Part shown: positions 11,315-23,223 of the stretch, piece by piece | Numbering within the stretch: the stretch's first letter is position 1 | How the letters are laid out: each line of letters opens with the position of its first letter | Origin: Phocoena phocoena | Taxonomy: Eukaryota > Chordata > Mammalia > Artiodactyla > Phocoenidae | DNA length: 64,000 bases | NCBI RefSeq assembly: GCF_963924675.1 | Contig: NC_089220.1 | Coordinates: forward strand, 166,146,761-166,210,760 | Direction: 5' to 3' | Made by a program: the position numbers and the translations under genes | The notes under the pieces: model-generated | Database searches by the model: none | The model's input: the letters and a program-made list of their open reading frames with translations, nothing else | What the model was told of the DNA's origin: nothing

Positions 11315-11684
11315 TTGATTTGATTTTCAAATCAAACACCAGTCCCTCCCAGCCTCTCAGCGATCTTACTCTGACCTTCTCCCCACGCCCTTCTCTTTCC
11401 CTCGTCTTCAGACTCTCCCTGTCTGCTTTCTCCTTCTCACCGTCATTAAACACACGCAAGTCTTTTTTATCTTTGGGTTTTATCTTTCAAACCCTCCCTC
11501 CCATAACCTCCAACCACAGCCCTGTTCAGCATCTCTGTGTCAGTTAGAATTCTCCAGAGCCTTGCTTTCGCTTACTGTGTCCCCCTCCTCTCTCCTCTTC
11601 TACGTCTTAACCCTCTCCAGTCCTGTCGTGACCTTAGCACCTCCGCAAAACTGCAAAGTCTTTACAGTACCTACTCGTGATCAT
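11312..11684. other. Pyrimidine-rich spacer
   Basis: A C/T-rich stretch without a recognised repeat. TTTGATTTGATTTTCAAATCAAAC at 11314-11337 contains a small inverted repeat (TTTGATTT / AAATCAAA) right beside the poly-G tract. Confidence 0.45.
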
Positions 11685-12210
11685 CAAGTTAAACATAGCA
11701 GCTTTACCGTAAAACTCAGTCTTCAGGCAAAACCTGCATGCGAATGTTTACAACAGCTCTACTTGTAATCAACAAAAACTGAAAGTTGCCAAGGTACCCT
11801 TCAACCTGTGAATGGATGGACAATTTGTGGTATGTGTATCTGCAAGATGGAGCACTGCTCAGCGACGAAAAGGAATGAGCTACTGATACATGTAATAACA
11901 TGAATGATTCTTAAATATATGTTGCTACGTGAAAGAGGCCAGGTCCCAAAGGCTACATATGTATGATTCCATGTGACATTTTGGAAAAGACAGAACTCTA
12001 GGAGTGGAAAATAAATCGGTGGTTGCCAGGAGTGGGAAGAAAGGTTGAACTACAAAGGGATAGCGTGAGGAAATCTGGGGGCAAGGGAACTGTTCTTTCT
12101 CATGACTGTGGCGCTGGATACATGATTCTTTGCATTTGTCAAAACCCAGAGAACTCTACAGCACAGAGTACATTTTACTGTATATTAATTTTTTTAATAT
12201 CAACTAGGAT
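11685..12210 (+). mobile_element. L1M LINE, 3' end (old)
   Basis: Sense landmarks occur in order: GCGAATGTTTACAACAGCTC, CAACCTGTGAATGGATGGAC, AAAAGGAATGAGCTACTGAT, GTATGATTCCATGTGACATT, GGTGGTTGCCAGGAGTGGG and TACATTTTACTGTATATTAA. These match the ORF2 end and 3' UTR of L1M subfamilies. Divergence is high and there is no intact frame. Confidence 0.85.
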
Positions 12211-12264
12211 ATAGGGGACCAACCCAAATGGAATTCAAACTAACAAATGAAGAAACGAAATAAC

Positions 12265-13440
12265 ACTAAGGACCCCCGTGGCCCCATGGTGCATCCAACA
12301 CCTTGACAGACTTTCTGCCCTTAGCTTTCTGGCATTGCACCCTCTTACTTTCCCCCTGCGTAACCGGCTTCTCTTTCTGAACCTCCTCTGCAAGCTCTTT
12401 CTTCTCTCCTCAGCCTCTCCACGTGGCCGTTTCTTGAGCCTCGGTCCTAGGCGACTCTTTTCTCACTGTACAAGGTCTCCCTAAACAACTTCATCCACCC
12501 CCATGGTCTCAGTCACCAGATACACCCATGAATTTCCAATTTCTGTCTCACACTGGGACCTCTCTTCTGAGCTCCAGACCGATGTATGCTACTGCCTGCT
12601 AGAAGTATCCACTTTGGACTAAACTGTCCCAAGCTCAGCTTCGCACCTAAGGCTTCCCCACACTCACACCTGCTTCTTCTCCCGGGCCCCCAACTCATTA
12701 AAGACTAAGAACTTGGACTTCCTGCTTAACTTCCCTCCCCATCTCTTCCTTCTCCTCACTGCTGATCCCGGCATCTCATTCTCTCTTGAATCCACATGTT
12801 TTGTCTGTTTCCATTGACCGTGGTACCACCCTGGTCCAACCCACCCCATCTGTTGCCTCCAGTCCCATCCCCCACCCCCATTTGGTCACCCAGCAGCGTC
12901 TTCTTCAAACCTTCTCTGCTGTGTAGCTGGAGTGATCTTTTTAAAACACAATAGATTGTTACATTTCTCTGCTTCAAACCTGTCTGTGGTTTCCCATTGC
13001 TTTTATAATAAAGCCCAAATTCCTCAACGCATCCTCCCAGGAGTTGTGTGGTCTGCCCCCTGGTGACCTTTGGCCTTTCTTCCCCACATCTCTCTGCCCC
13101 CTTCCCTCTTCCCACAGATGCATCAGACTCTTTACCCCATCAGGCCCTTTGCGCACACGGTCCCCTTCACCTGCACCTCACTAATTAATCATCATTCCCC
13201 CTTCAGGCTTCAGCTTAAATGTCGTTCTAGGGAGGCTTTCCACGACCCAAGAGACCAGCTTTGCTTCCCTCGTTATGTGCTTTCACAGTTTCTCTTTCTG
13301 AGCATTTATCTGAAATATCAACCCCCTTCTGTAAAAGGCAAGAAAGAAATGGGTCTGCCTATTCATTTCCCTAGAGCTCAGGGTGACGTAGAAGACTCCG
13401 CAGGTATGGAACAAATATCTGTTGGAAGGAAATAAATGAG
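12265..13440 (+). mobile_element. L2 LINE (CR1 clade), ORF2 remnant to 3' end
   Basis: A C/T-rich, gap-ridden L2 in sense orientation. GAGCTCCAGACCGATGTATGC and AACTGTCCCAAGCTCAGCTT match the L2 reverse-transcriptase region. TAGCTGGAGTGATCTTTTTAAAA, TCTGCTTCAAACCTGTCTGTGG and CAGGCTTCAGCTTAAATGTCG come from the end of ORF2, and a degraded 3' UTR ends near AAATAAATGAG. At about 1.2 kb it is the longest L2 in the window. It has many stops and no function. Confidence 0.78.
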
Positions 13441-14836
13441 TTTAGTAATGTACAGCACAGTGCATTGCATACAGGCAATGGTGCGCCACTGAATGCATCG
13501 GTGCATGCGAAGAAAAGGGGAGAATGTGTCCAATGGTATTAATTTGGTAGTCATGGGCAGGGGCGACTGGGGAAACCTAAAACCCAGAGATGACCATATG
13601 ATAGGCAGAGTATGGGGCAATGAGATTCTGGGTTAGAACGGTGACAGTACGAATGGAGAGGAAAAAAGACATTATAGGGTTTGATGACTCATTGTATTTG
13701 GAAGTAAGGGAAAACAGAGAATCAGAAATTAGGGTCTGGCGATTTTTAAAAAATAATAAGACATTAAGAAAAGAGAACTAGGTTTCAGAGGAAGCTGATG
13801 ATGTCAGGTTAGTAAACTGTCCTGGGGACGGTGAGGCTTACAAAGAAGAATTCCAAGTGGCCTAAAAAAGAGAAGTCAGATTTCAAAGACTGTCTGCATG
13901 CCTTCTCCAAATCAGGACCATCTGCAGGGAAAGCTGGAGTGAAATTGTTGTTTATGCAGATCATTTTCTCCGCAAGTGGTCCCCTTCTCTTGGGCCTGGG
14001 GGGCGGGGGTTGTGTGAGGCCAGGACCACAGCAGCGTGGGAGGTACCTGCATTCTCTTCCAGGGAAACTGCCTGGAACTGGAAGCCGCAGTCTCCATAGT
14101 TCAGGGCGTCCTACCCGCCCTTCCTCTTGCCTCCCCACAAGGTGCCAGCGGCCTTTGGCACAGGGTGACGCAGAGGAAAGGCCACAGAGCTCCAGACAAT
14201 AACGCAGTGACCTGTGAGTGTGTGGGCCGTGGACCTGGTGCACTCTGGCTTTCTGAGATAAAGGAGGAGGAGTAGCCATCACTAAGACACGTGGATTCTA
14301 TGGAGACAGCAAGGCTGAGGGGGCCCTGGGCCGGTGGGGGGGGACTGGAGGAGAGGTTGCAGAGACCTGTCTCAGTGTAGGGGCTGAGAACTCACCCAAG
14401 TGCGGATGGGATGGAACTCTTTTGCCTAACTTAGAGTGAGGGGAGAGGATAGAGAGTGGTTTTAGGCCACACAGCCTAGAGAAAGGAGATGTCTGAATAT
14501 GGAACTGAGGTTTGCAGAAACCCAGTAGGGAGGGAGCCAGGACTGCTCAGCTGAGCTCTGCAGGGGTGGCTTCTGGCCTGGGAGGGCTTTGCCCCGCTAT
14601 GTCCTCAGAGACCAGAGGCCCAAGTTAAGGGCTCAGACACTCTAATGGAGCAAGATCCATGCCAGTCACTCTCTGGCAGCTCTGGAACCAGGGGAGATTC
14701 TCTGAGCTCTGCGGGGAGATGGGAAGTGGGTTTAACTTGGGCTCCATAGTGTCGTTCTTTGTTCAGACTCCAGACTATCTGACTATCTAATGAGAGCAGT
14801 TTGTAGTTCTCATCTGTCTGAGTGAGAGACGGAGAA
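13441..14836. other. No gene recognised; moderately GC-rich
   Basis: Contains a GC-richer block (about 13980-14280) where both strands stay open for 120-157 codons. Neither peptide resembles a family I know, and few CpGs are present, so this is not a CpG island. G-runs occur at 13998-14012 and 14336-14344. Confidence 0.45.
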
Positions 14837-14898
14837 TGTGTGTGTGTGTGTGTGTGCGTGTGTGTGTGTGTGTGTGGCTGTGAGAGAGAGAGAGAGAA
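14837..14898. repeat. (TG)n/(GA)n microsatellite
   Basis: TG repeats at 14837-14876 with a single C interruption are followed by CTGTGAGAGAGAGAGAGA (14878-14896). The valine/cysteine or threonine/histidine peptides read here are repeat artefacts. Confidence 0.95.
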
Positions 14899-16539
14899 AA
14901 CACTTCTGTTTGAATGTGCCAGTGTCCGTCTTGGCAGGGATTCAAGACCAGACTACACCCACTTGAGTCCACCCATGGTTGAAAAAACAACAGCAAGAAA
15001 AGCTTCAAGGCTTCCTCTGTGATCCCGCTCATGAATCCTACTCTTGTGTTGGCAAATCATTTCCCAGCTCATACGAGGGGAAGCCTTTTATCAATATTAT
15101 CCACTGCAGGGGTCAAGTTTCCTAGTTCTGCCACTGGGGAGATTATTCCCACCTGCAAGACAGCCAAGCTTCACCTTCCTGAAAAGGAAGACTTAATTTT
15201 ATTTACTTGTGTTTTGTTTGGTGGCCAATAACATCCTACCTGGTAGAAGGGTGATGGTAGCTGTTAATGCATCATTAGGACAATCCATTTCTTTATTTGG
15301 CCTCCTTTTCTCTCTGGTCCTCACTCTAGCAATCACCCTGCAAGATCTGTGGGTCTTATTGCAGTGGTCTTCAGATCTTTGAGGGTTTTTTCATCACTCC
15401 ACCAGGAAACAAGTGTATGAGACTGCTGTTAGGAGAGTTATGTTGGTAATGAGCCCAAGTTGTTACTCTACTTGGCCAGTAACTTCTGAGGACACCAGGG
15501 TGCACGTCTGTTTCAGGGACTGAGAATAAAAGGTGTCTCTGCAGATGGCAGCCTTGTGGGTATATGTTCTAAAGGTCCCTAGAGAGAACTCTCTGTAACT
15601 CCTGGTACTGAGTCAGGGAAGCAGCAGTAGTAATCTGGAGAGATTTATCCTCCCCCAAATACTGTTTATTCCATACTTTGGGCCCCAAAATTATCAAAAA
15701 AAAGAATGACAACAAAATAAACATAACTAAAAGTTGCCAGATTATAACATACACTTTCTCATGTCTGTCTACCTATCCTCAGCTTTTACCGTAACTAGGA
15801 TGCATTTTCAGTCTTATATAAGGCTAGCACTTAATACATAAAGTGAATATTGCTTTTAGCAAAACTATCATTTAGTTTGTGTCCTGGCCCAGTTTAAAGA
15901 GTTGCCTTAAAGGCAAGAAATATTATTAACTCTTCTCTTTCCAAACAATTCTAAAAGGATATCAGTTTTTACATTAGAGGATATATTTCTAGTAGAGTGC
16001 AATTTGTATTATAAATAATCTAAATTATCCCAGATAGTTTGCTTCTCCATTTTCTTCCTTTTAGTTATCAGTTTTAGGGAAGTTGTTTGTTGACATGTTT
16101 CTTGTAAAATGGGCTAGGAAAAAAAAACTTAGCTATGCAAGCCTGTTATTAACTGCTCTAAGAAAACACATGCAGAGAATATATCCAGGGGACCTAGAGC
16201 GGGTATTCAGTAATAGGAACTTCCTGGCCATTTTGCTGGGAATTTTAGCTCTGCTAACAAGCATTTTTTAAGGTTTTATGATTTTTTTCTTTTTCTTAAA
16301 AAAAAAAAAAGTTCCAAGTGTTACTATTGTCCAAAAGAACTAAAACAACAAACTGCAATTTGCTCACTCAAATCACAATAACAGTCAAGGTCAAAATATA
16401 GTCACAGCTTGGAGAAAGCGGCAACCTGTGTTAATAGCAGACACTCCTGCAAGAACCCAGCTGATGGGACATCTCAGGAGGAGATGCTAGCAGAGGGCAC
16501 ACAGGATTGGCACGAGTTCCATGGTTTTTTCCTCAAATG
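14899..16539. other. No gene recognised
   Basis: AT-rich, non-repetitive sequence with no recognised transposon and no frame above about 80 codons that looks coding. Confidence 0.5.
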
Positions 16540-16975
16540 GGTGTTAATGGAGCTTTGTAATATGTTTATAGATTATTCATGAAATCCCCTAACAAGTTTA
16601 AATGCTGTAAAAAAAGATTTCTTTTCATTAAAACTAGTTTTAAGTATTTAAGTAATAGTTAACAGCAACCGCCCAGGGCATCCATTCTTATGGAGATGAC
16701 TACACTGGAGGATGCTTAAATCCAGGATTTGAATGTGATTTGAAAACGTTTGCAGAGTTTTCATGGATTCATGTTTTGGTTACATAATATTATTCCTATG
16801 CCTGGGAGCTGATTTTCAGTTAAATTGAAGGGCTAGAGTCATCAAGATTTTCTGAAACAATTCAGTGATCCAGATATCCCGATGTAAATATTAGACCGAG
16901 CCGTCTGAAATTGCCGCTGTCAGGTCATTTTGCCTATAAAAATGACGGTTGCATAGCGTTTAACCTAGTATTTTT
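16540..16975. promoter_or_regulatory. Candidate conserved noncoding element (inference only)
   Basis: This block carries no repeat signature and has balanced, non-low-complexity sequence with several AT-rich factor-like words (AGATTATTCATGAAAT, CATTAAAACTAGTTTTAAG, GATGTAAATATTAG). It directly precedes the start of an L1M. Whether it is under constraint cannot be judged here. Confidence 0.18.
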
Positions 16976-17002
16976 CACTTGGAAATCAGTCGTATTGTGC
17001 TT

Positions 17003-17860
17003 TTTTCCCTTCCAGTTTTATTGGAGATATAATTGACATACAGCCCTGCGTAAGTTTAAGGCGTACAACATAATGATTTGATTTAGGTACCTCGTGAGAT
17101 GATGATCACAGTACATTTAGTGAACACCCAGCATCTCATCTCAAAAGACAAAAGAAAAGAAAAAAAACACATTTTTTCCTTGTGATAAGAACGCTTAGGA
17201 TTTCCTCTCTTAACGACTTTCATTTATCACGTACAGCGGTGTTCATTATATTAATCATGTTATACATTACAGCCCTAATACTTGTTTATCTTACAACTGG
17301 AAGTTTGTACCTTTTGACCACCTTCATCCAATTCCCCCTCCCCCCGCCCCTGGTAGCCACAAATCTGATCTCTTTTTCTATGAGTGTGTTTTTTGAAGTA
17401 CAATTGACCTACAGCACTATGTTAGTTCCTGGTGCACAACATAGTGATTCAATATTTCTGTGCATTTCAGAAGGTTCACCATGATAAGTCTAGTTACCAT
17501 CTGTTACCGTACAAAGATATCATACTATTGTTGACTGTATTCCCCGCGCTGTACATTTTATTGCCATGACTCATTTATTTTGTGACTGGAAGGTTGTACC
17601 TCTTAATTTCCCTCATCTATTTCACTCACCACCCCCCAACCCTCTCCTCTGGCAACCAGCTGTTTGTTCTCTGTATCTACGATTCTGGTTCTGTTTAGTT
17701 TTGTTTGTGCATCTGTTTTTTAGATTCAACATATAAGTGAAATCTTATGATGTTTGTCTTTTTCTGTCTGACTTATTTCACTTAGCATAATACCCGCCAG
17801 GTCCATCCATGTTGCTGTAAGGCAAGAGCTCATTCTTTTTATGGCTGAGTAATGTTCCAT

Positions 17861-17917
<57 letters not shown>

Positions 17918-18032
17918 ATACATATTATTATATATATATCACATCTTCTTTATCCATTCATCTATCAATGAGCTTCCATATTTTGGTTATTGTGAATAAT
18001 GCTGCAATGAACATAGGGATGCATATACATTT
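17003..18032 (-). mobile_element. L1M (L1MB-like) LINE, 3' UTR and ORF2 end, antisense
   Basis: The antisense 3' UTR starts with TTTTATTGGAGATATAATTGAC. A related unit begins again at 17388 (TTTTTTGAAGTACAATTGAC); this internal duplication is normal for this L1 subfamily's 3' UTR. Then follow CTGACTTATTTCACTTAGCA, CCATGTTGCTGTAAGGC and TATGGCTGAGTAATGTTCC, the antisense of the ORF2 C-terminus. It ends near GGGATGCATATACAT. Confidence 0.88.
17867..17912. repeat. (TA)n microsatellite inside L1M
   Basis: An uninterrupted TA tract of about 46 bp lies at the position where L1 normally carries a short TATATATA segment (opposite ACATATATACAATGG), so it is an expansion of native L1 sequence. Confidence 0.93.
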
Positions 18033-18243
18033 TCTTTTTTAAAAATTTTATTTATTTATTTATTTTTGACTGGGTTGGGTTTTCGTTGCTGCGCACAGGC
18101 TTTCTCTAGTTGCGGCGAGCGTGGGCTACTCTTTGTTGCGGTGCGTGGGCTTCTCGTTGCGGTGGCTTCCCTTGTTGCGAGCACAGGCTCTAGACACGTG
18201 GGCTTCAGTAGTTGTGGCACGTGGGCTTAGTAGTTGTGGCTCT
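18033..18243 (-). repeat. CHR-type SINE, long form, 5'-truncated, antisense
   Basis: A T-rich tail (TTTAAAAATTTTATTTATTT) is followed by GGTTTTCGTTGCTGCGCACAGG, CTCTAGTTGCGGCGAGC and CAGTAGTTGTGGCACGTGGG. It ends within the internal CTAGTAGTTGTGGCTC module, so the tRNA-like head is missing. Confidence 0.88.
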
Positions 18244-19497
18244 TTATATGACAGAATAAAACCCCTGTGTGTTTACGCTTCAGTCACGGGGGTGGGGAAA
18301 CTCACTTACCTTCAGCTGAATAATAAGCCAGGAAAAAGGTTCTCATTGAATATCTCAGCTTGTCTCGCCTTTCTGTTATCAAGAGTCTATGCCAGATGAA
18401 CAGCAGAATACATCTCAATCTGCTCTGATCAGTTCACATATTTTTCTGCCTAGATGCAGGATAGAACCAAATCCTCTTGCAAAGTCTCCATCAGCTCTTT
18501 CATAACCCATATAAATATATATAGTATATCTTGGAATGTCTTGGTACACCAAATCTCCTAGCAATCAGAATTTTTTCCTGATAAAAGGCCCTTGCACTCA
18601 CAGAAGGGATGAAGAATATTGCTTAGTGTTGCGAAGGGGCAGAATAGTTCTGGCAAGGTGCTGGCTGTGATATCATTGATAAGTTACTTCCTGTTAGTTG
18701 TGGAACTGATAAAGTGGAAGAGAAAAAAATAAATGAAAAATTCGTGGTTTGATCACATTACTCTGTGACATGGTTGGTGACTCAGTGGAGTTGCTCACAC
18801 AAAAGCAGGTCTGGGGGTGCACCTAGGAGAGGGTTCAGAGCACCCAGCAGGAATCCTATGTCAAGGCAGGGAAGAGAGGGTAGAGAAAGATGCTGTGGGA
18901 ATTAGCAGCCAGGAAGGTTCTGGAAGCCTCCAGATGTCACATTTGACCTCTTACCCTAAGGCAGACTATTTTACTTTATCCACTAGTTGTGAGCAACTGT
19001 GTAACCATAGGGATTGTTTATAACAGAAGGAAACCACACATCTTCATAAAAACACTAACCTTGATTGAGGCAGGGACAGAAATGCTAGGATTACCTCAGA
19101 GCCAAAATTATTTAGGTGGCAAAAATCAGATAAAGCCACCTGATAATCTTGTTATTAACTAGAATTCAATGACCGAAGGGCTCTTGAGCTTAAAAAGACA
19201 TCGTAGGCTGGATAGTAAATAAGAGCTAGAGGGAGTCGAAACAATGTGGCACTTTAAGTTTTAAAAGATGTTAGCAAAATACATCTTAGAATTTACTACC
19301 CTGAAAGCCTAGCTTAAATCTGTTGTGAAACAGTTGAACAAATATTAAGAGAAAAGAAACCTTTAAGCCAACTAAAGGTTAGAAAAACCTGGAGTTAGAA
19401 ATCATGTTTTTTACTAACTCGATTCCTTTTTCATGGAATGATAAAATTAATGGATAAGGAGAATGCAATAGACATAATATACCTGAACTTCCAAAAC
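18244..19497. other. No gene recognised
   Basis: Non-repetitive sequence without a coding signal. The 92-codon frame ending at 18399 begins inside the SINE and is spurious. Confidence 0.5.
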
Positions 19498-19507
19498 GCA
19501 GTTATTG

Positions 19508-19930
19508 TGGGCTTCCCTGGTGGCGCAGTGGTTAAGAATTCGCCTGCCAATTCAGGGGACACGGGTTCAAGCCCTGTTCCGGGAAAATCCCACTGCCGCG
19601 GAGCAACTAAGTGTGTGCGCCACAACTGCTGAGCCTGCGCTCTAGAGCCTGCGAGCCACAACTGCTGAAGCCCACGTGCCACAACTACTGAAGCCTGAGC
19701 TCTAGAGCCCGTGAGTCACAACTACTGAGCCCATGAGCCACAACTACTGAAGCCCATGCACCTAGAGCCCGTGCTCCGCAACAAGAGAAGCCACCGCAGT
19801 GAGAAGCCCGTGCACACAACGAAGAGTAGCCCCCGCTCGCCGCAACTAGAGAAAGCCCATGCACAGCAACAAAGACCCAATGCAGCCAGAAGTAAATAAA
19901 TAAAATAAATAAATTTATTTTTTAAACAAA
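19508..19930 (+). repeat. CHR-type SINE, long form with extra internal modules
   Basis: Full-length copy with head GGGCTTCCCTGGTGGCGCAG, box-A-like TGGCGCAGTGG, box-B-like GGTTCAAGCC and tail AAATAAATAAAATAAATAAA. It contains five CACAACT(A/G)CTGA modules between about 19620 and 19750, where other long copies have one to three, which makes it the longest in the window (423 bp). The target duplication GCAGTTATTG is at 19498-19507 and 19931-19940. Confidence 0.96.
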
Positions 19931-19940
19931 GCAGTTATTG

Positions 19941-21829
19941 CCATGTCACTGAATTTTCCTGGATAAGTCAGCTCAGACTTGCCAAGATCTAAATATGTCC
20001 CCTGGATTAAAAAGTAGATAGAAATCTTGGTAACATCTAATAATGATGATGGGGGCGGGGAGGGGGGTTGAAAAAGCAAAGAGCTCCCAAAACTGGCTGT
20101 AGCTTGCATTTTACTTTATTCATCACTCTTTTCCTTAAAGATCAGAGAAATGGGATCAACACTATGAACTAAAAAAAAAAAAAAATGCCACTATGGATGT
20201 TTATTTAATGTCACAAATGGAAAGAAACATACTAACTCTTTTGTCTACCTTCCCAGTGGCCTTTTTAATTTTTCATTGTGATAATTACCTTGCTTTATGT
20301 AGCTAGTTGAGTTCATTAACTTTTCAGTTGAATTGTGGTCTTTTTTTTTTTTTTTTTTTAACACCGTAGAGTTCACTGGGTATATTACTGGGCAGTATTT
20401 TCATTGATCCACAGCTTTATGGTCTCTGGATGCTTCCCACTTTCTGTCAATAATTCTCTGTGTGCCCGAGAAAACCAGCCAAAAGGAGAATAGATGGAAA
20501 TTGGGTGATGGAGTGGAAAGTAAGCTGAAGGGGATCTGAAATGAACAGAAATCCAGATGGACATTCAGGGGGAAATGAAGAATGTTGAAAAGGAGAGAAA
20601 GAAAGCTTAACAGTTAAAGGATGAATGGAATGCTGGATCCAGAAATAAATATAAAAAGAAACAGAATAAAAAGAAAATGATGAAAGATGAAGCTGTGATA
20701 GAGGGTTTGGAGCAATAGAGGATTTGGTATGAGAACAGTTTGGAATTGGGGGTTATTGAAATAAAAATTCAATTTGATTGCAGCTGACAATTCATATATT
20801 TTTTTTTTCATTCATCATTTTTTTACATACCCGTCAAGTGCATAATGGCTCTGGTATAACTGTGGTTGAAAACCGGACTTTGGGACAGTCTTACAGGCCT
20901 GAGTTTGTACAAGAGAATTGTAGTTCATAATTTTCCTTCTCAATATTGGTAAATCAGTTAATCTCTGTCTTCATACGAAGATGGACTAGTTGTATATTTG
21001 CATCCATCGTAAAAAAGTGAAGTATCAGCACAGATGTTCCGAGCTCTCCTTTCTCCGTATGTAAAGTAGGATGATCTGTGATTTTATTCATTGGCCTCGG
21101 GGAGCAAAAGAAAAACAAAAGCGTAAAAACATGAAGATTCATTTTCCAAAAGAGCTTGTGTTCACTATTAGTGATTGCCATGACTGGGCAATAAAAACGT
21201 ACAAATTTCAGGTTGGCATCCCTTTAACAGTGAAATGAAAGTATGTAATTATGTGGCTGGAGAAGAAAAATACATGTAGATTGGGGCATATATATGCAAA
21301 GTCCTGACCAATAGCTTTTTTCCTGTCTTCCTGTGGCTCCACCTAAAGCAAATACATTATAAACCTTTGTTGCAAAGTGTTACGGGAAAGAATTCATTAA
21401 TAAATGTTAAATGTTCCCAAATGGCAAAATGGCACAGGTTTTAAGTGCCTATTATACCGGGAATGTTTCTGCATTGTAAATTTGAATTTTAAATTATCAG
21501 GGGATAAATAGTTAGGTTAGAACAATGCAGGTTTTAGTTTCCTCAAAGTGCATATTAAAAGTCAGGGAATTTGACAGCTATTCACCAAAACCTATTTTCA
21601 AATTATGTTTTTCAGACATGAAATACTTTTAATACTTTTTTCTTTATGCATTCTATTAGCTTAAATATTCAGACTTTTAATAGCTACGATGGGCATTGTA
21701 TTGACATTTTTAGTGACACGTTAATGTATGCCAAGAATGATCGTGTTATGCGGTTTGTTATACCAGTAGTTATTTTTGATGTTAGCTATTTGGTGCAAAA
21801 TACAATTCTTACGTGTTATGGGAGCATAA
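19941..21829. other. No gene recognised; orphan T-run at 20341
   Basis: Largely single-copy-looking AT-rich sequence. A T19 tract at 20341-20359 has no SINE or LINE body that I recognise next to it. A G-rich patch lies at 20050-20068. Confidence 0.5.
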
Positions 21830-22095
21830 ACTTTATTGCTGTCTCATTACCATGCAGAGGCCGAATATGAGCAAAAGAATAACATCCTATATTAATCTTC
21901 CAAAGCTTGGTTATGGGTAACCCAAGTGATGGTGTTATAGTTTAATTAGTGGAACAGGAGGGAATGAATAGGTTCAGCACTGCTTGATAATTGTAATTCT
22001 CTCATGGAAAGATTTGTACGGTGGAAACAATAAAGCAGTGCTGATGGAATGGCTGTTTGTCTAGTTCGGTAATGCAATCATCTCTTCTATGCCCA
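21830..22095. promoter_or_regulatory. Candidate conserved noncoding element (inference only)
   Basis: No repeat signature. The sequence is balanced and complex, with homeodomain- and bHLH-like words (TAGTTTAATTAGTGG, TTGATAATTGTAATTCTC) and two close GCACTGCTT/GCAGTGCTG words near 21978 and 22035. The enhancer reading rests on composition only. Confidence 0.2.
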
Positions 22096-22783
22096 TTAAA
22101 AAAAAAAAAATCTCCATCCTAAGGCTATATTTTGTAGTGTCATTTTAGGTATTCATTTTGGGGTAAAATAGTTGCTTCTTCAACTTTAAAGAATTAGATC
22201 CCGTTGAACTAGAAAAAAAAGCATCTAAAATAGCTTGAATGGTTTTTTGTTTTGGAAATGCAAAAAGCCATCACACCGCACATGAGTGACGTGGTGTTAG
22301 TTTCAATGACTGTATCTGACATTTTTGTGCTCTGCACAAACACTTGTCCTTTGCTGATGGTCCTGTGGAGATTTCCCCTGGGCAGAACAAAATCAGAGGG
22401 GTGCATTCACGGCAGAAAAAATTTAGATGAGGGGGTTGGTAGTTTTGAGGGTTTATTTGGGGTCAATTATGGGCATTTCCCTGTAACTTTAAGATTTTCT
22501 GACCACAAATGCGTTGGAAGAAAGCCAGGCATTACTATGTATACAGAGTGGTAGGTACCTATACGCATACTATGAGTGTTAGGATGTGTCTGAAGGTAAA
22601 ACAAACTGCAGTGTCTTTCTCTTCCTTCCACACCAGTATGCTTACCTGTAAGTCCTTCTAACCTCATGTGTCTGTAGCTGTTTGGTTCAGCTGGCCGGGA
22701 ACCAATAGCCATGAGGCCAAGATGTTTGACTTCTCTGTAGGCCAGATAGCCTTATTTTGTTCCATAGGCTGCAATCTGTACCT
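22096..22783. other. No gene recognised
   Basis: A 100-codon plus-strand frame at 22252-22554 has no recognised family and no neighbouring exon-like structure. It is best treated as chance. Confidence 0.45.
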
Positions 22784-23223
22784 TGGTGGACTGGGTTGAA
22801 TAGTGTCCCCACAAAATACATCTCCCAGATCCTCAGAATGTGACCTTGCTTGGAAATAGGGTCTTTGCCGAGGTTATTAAGTGACAAAGAGGTCATAGTG
22901 GATTAGGGTTGGACCTGAATCCAATGACTAGTATCCTTATGAGAAGACATGAAAACACAAAGATTAGAGAGGAGAAAGCCATGTGCAGACCCAGGAGGCA
23001 GAGGTTAGAATAAAGAATGCCAAGGAATGCCAAGGCTTGCCACCAGAAGCTAGCAATGAGGCATAGAACAGATCCTCCCTCAGAGCCCCCAGAAGGAATT
23101 GATTCAGCCTCACCTTGATCTGGGACTTCCAGACTCCAGAACTGTGAGAGAATAAAGTCCTCTTGTATTAAGGCACCGAGTTTGTGGTATCTTGTTGTGG
23201 CAGGCACAGGTCACCGAGACACC
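22784..23223 (+). mobile_element. MLT1-family LTR (ERVL-MaLR), sense, nearly complete
   Basis: It opens TGGTGGACTGGGTTGAATAG and continues TGTCCCCACAAAATACATC, GGAAATAGGGTCTTTGCC, GGATTAGGGTTGGACC, CTAGTATCCTTATGAGAAG, CCAGAACTGTGAGAG and AATAAAGTCCTC (poly-A signal), ending GTTGTGGCAGGC. This is the MLT1 LTR order. A GAATGCCAAG repeat at about 23015-23032 is a small internal duplication. No internal retroviral genes are attached. Confidence 0.88.

Noticed and set aside
11190..11459. Poly-proline protein frame on the minus strand.
   Set aside because: Created solely by the G60 homopolymer.
13809..14282. 157-codon minus-strand and 123-codon plus-strand frames in a GC-rich block.
   Set aside because: Both strands are open because of low stop density in GC-rich DNA. 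No domain, no CpG island, no splice context that I could support.
17388..17400. Apparent second L1 3' end inside the first (two TTGAAGTA/TTGGAGATA starts).
   Set aside because: The internal duplication belongs to the 3' UTR of this L1M subfamily as I know it, so one element explains it better than two.
19519..19580. tRNA gene-like A and B boxes (TGGCGCAGTGG, GGTTCAAGCC), also at the other CHR copies.
   Set aside because: These are the tRNA-derived heads of SINEs. No complete cloverleaf or anticodon arm of a functional tRNA is present.
19620..19760. Possible CRISPR-like array of CACAACTACTGA units.
   Set aside because: The units are degenerate internal modules of a mammalian SINE; the spacers are not unique sequences and the host is a eukaryote.
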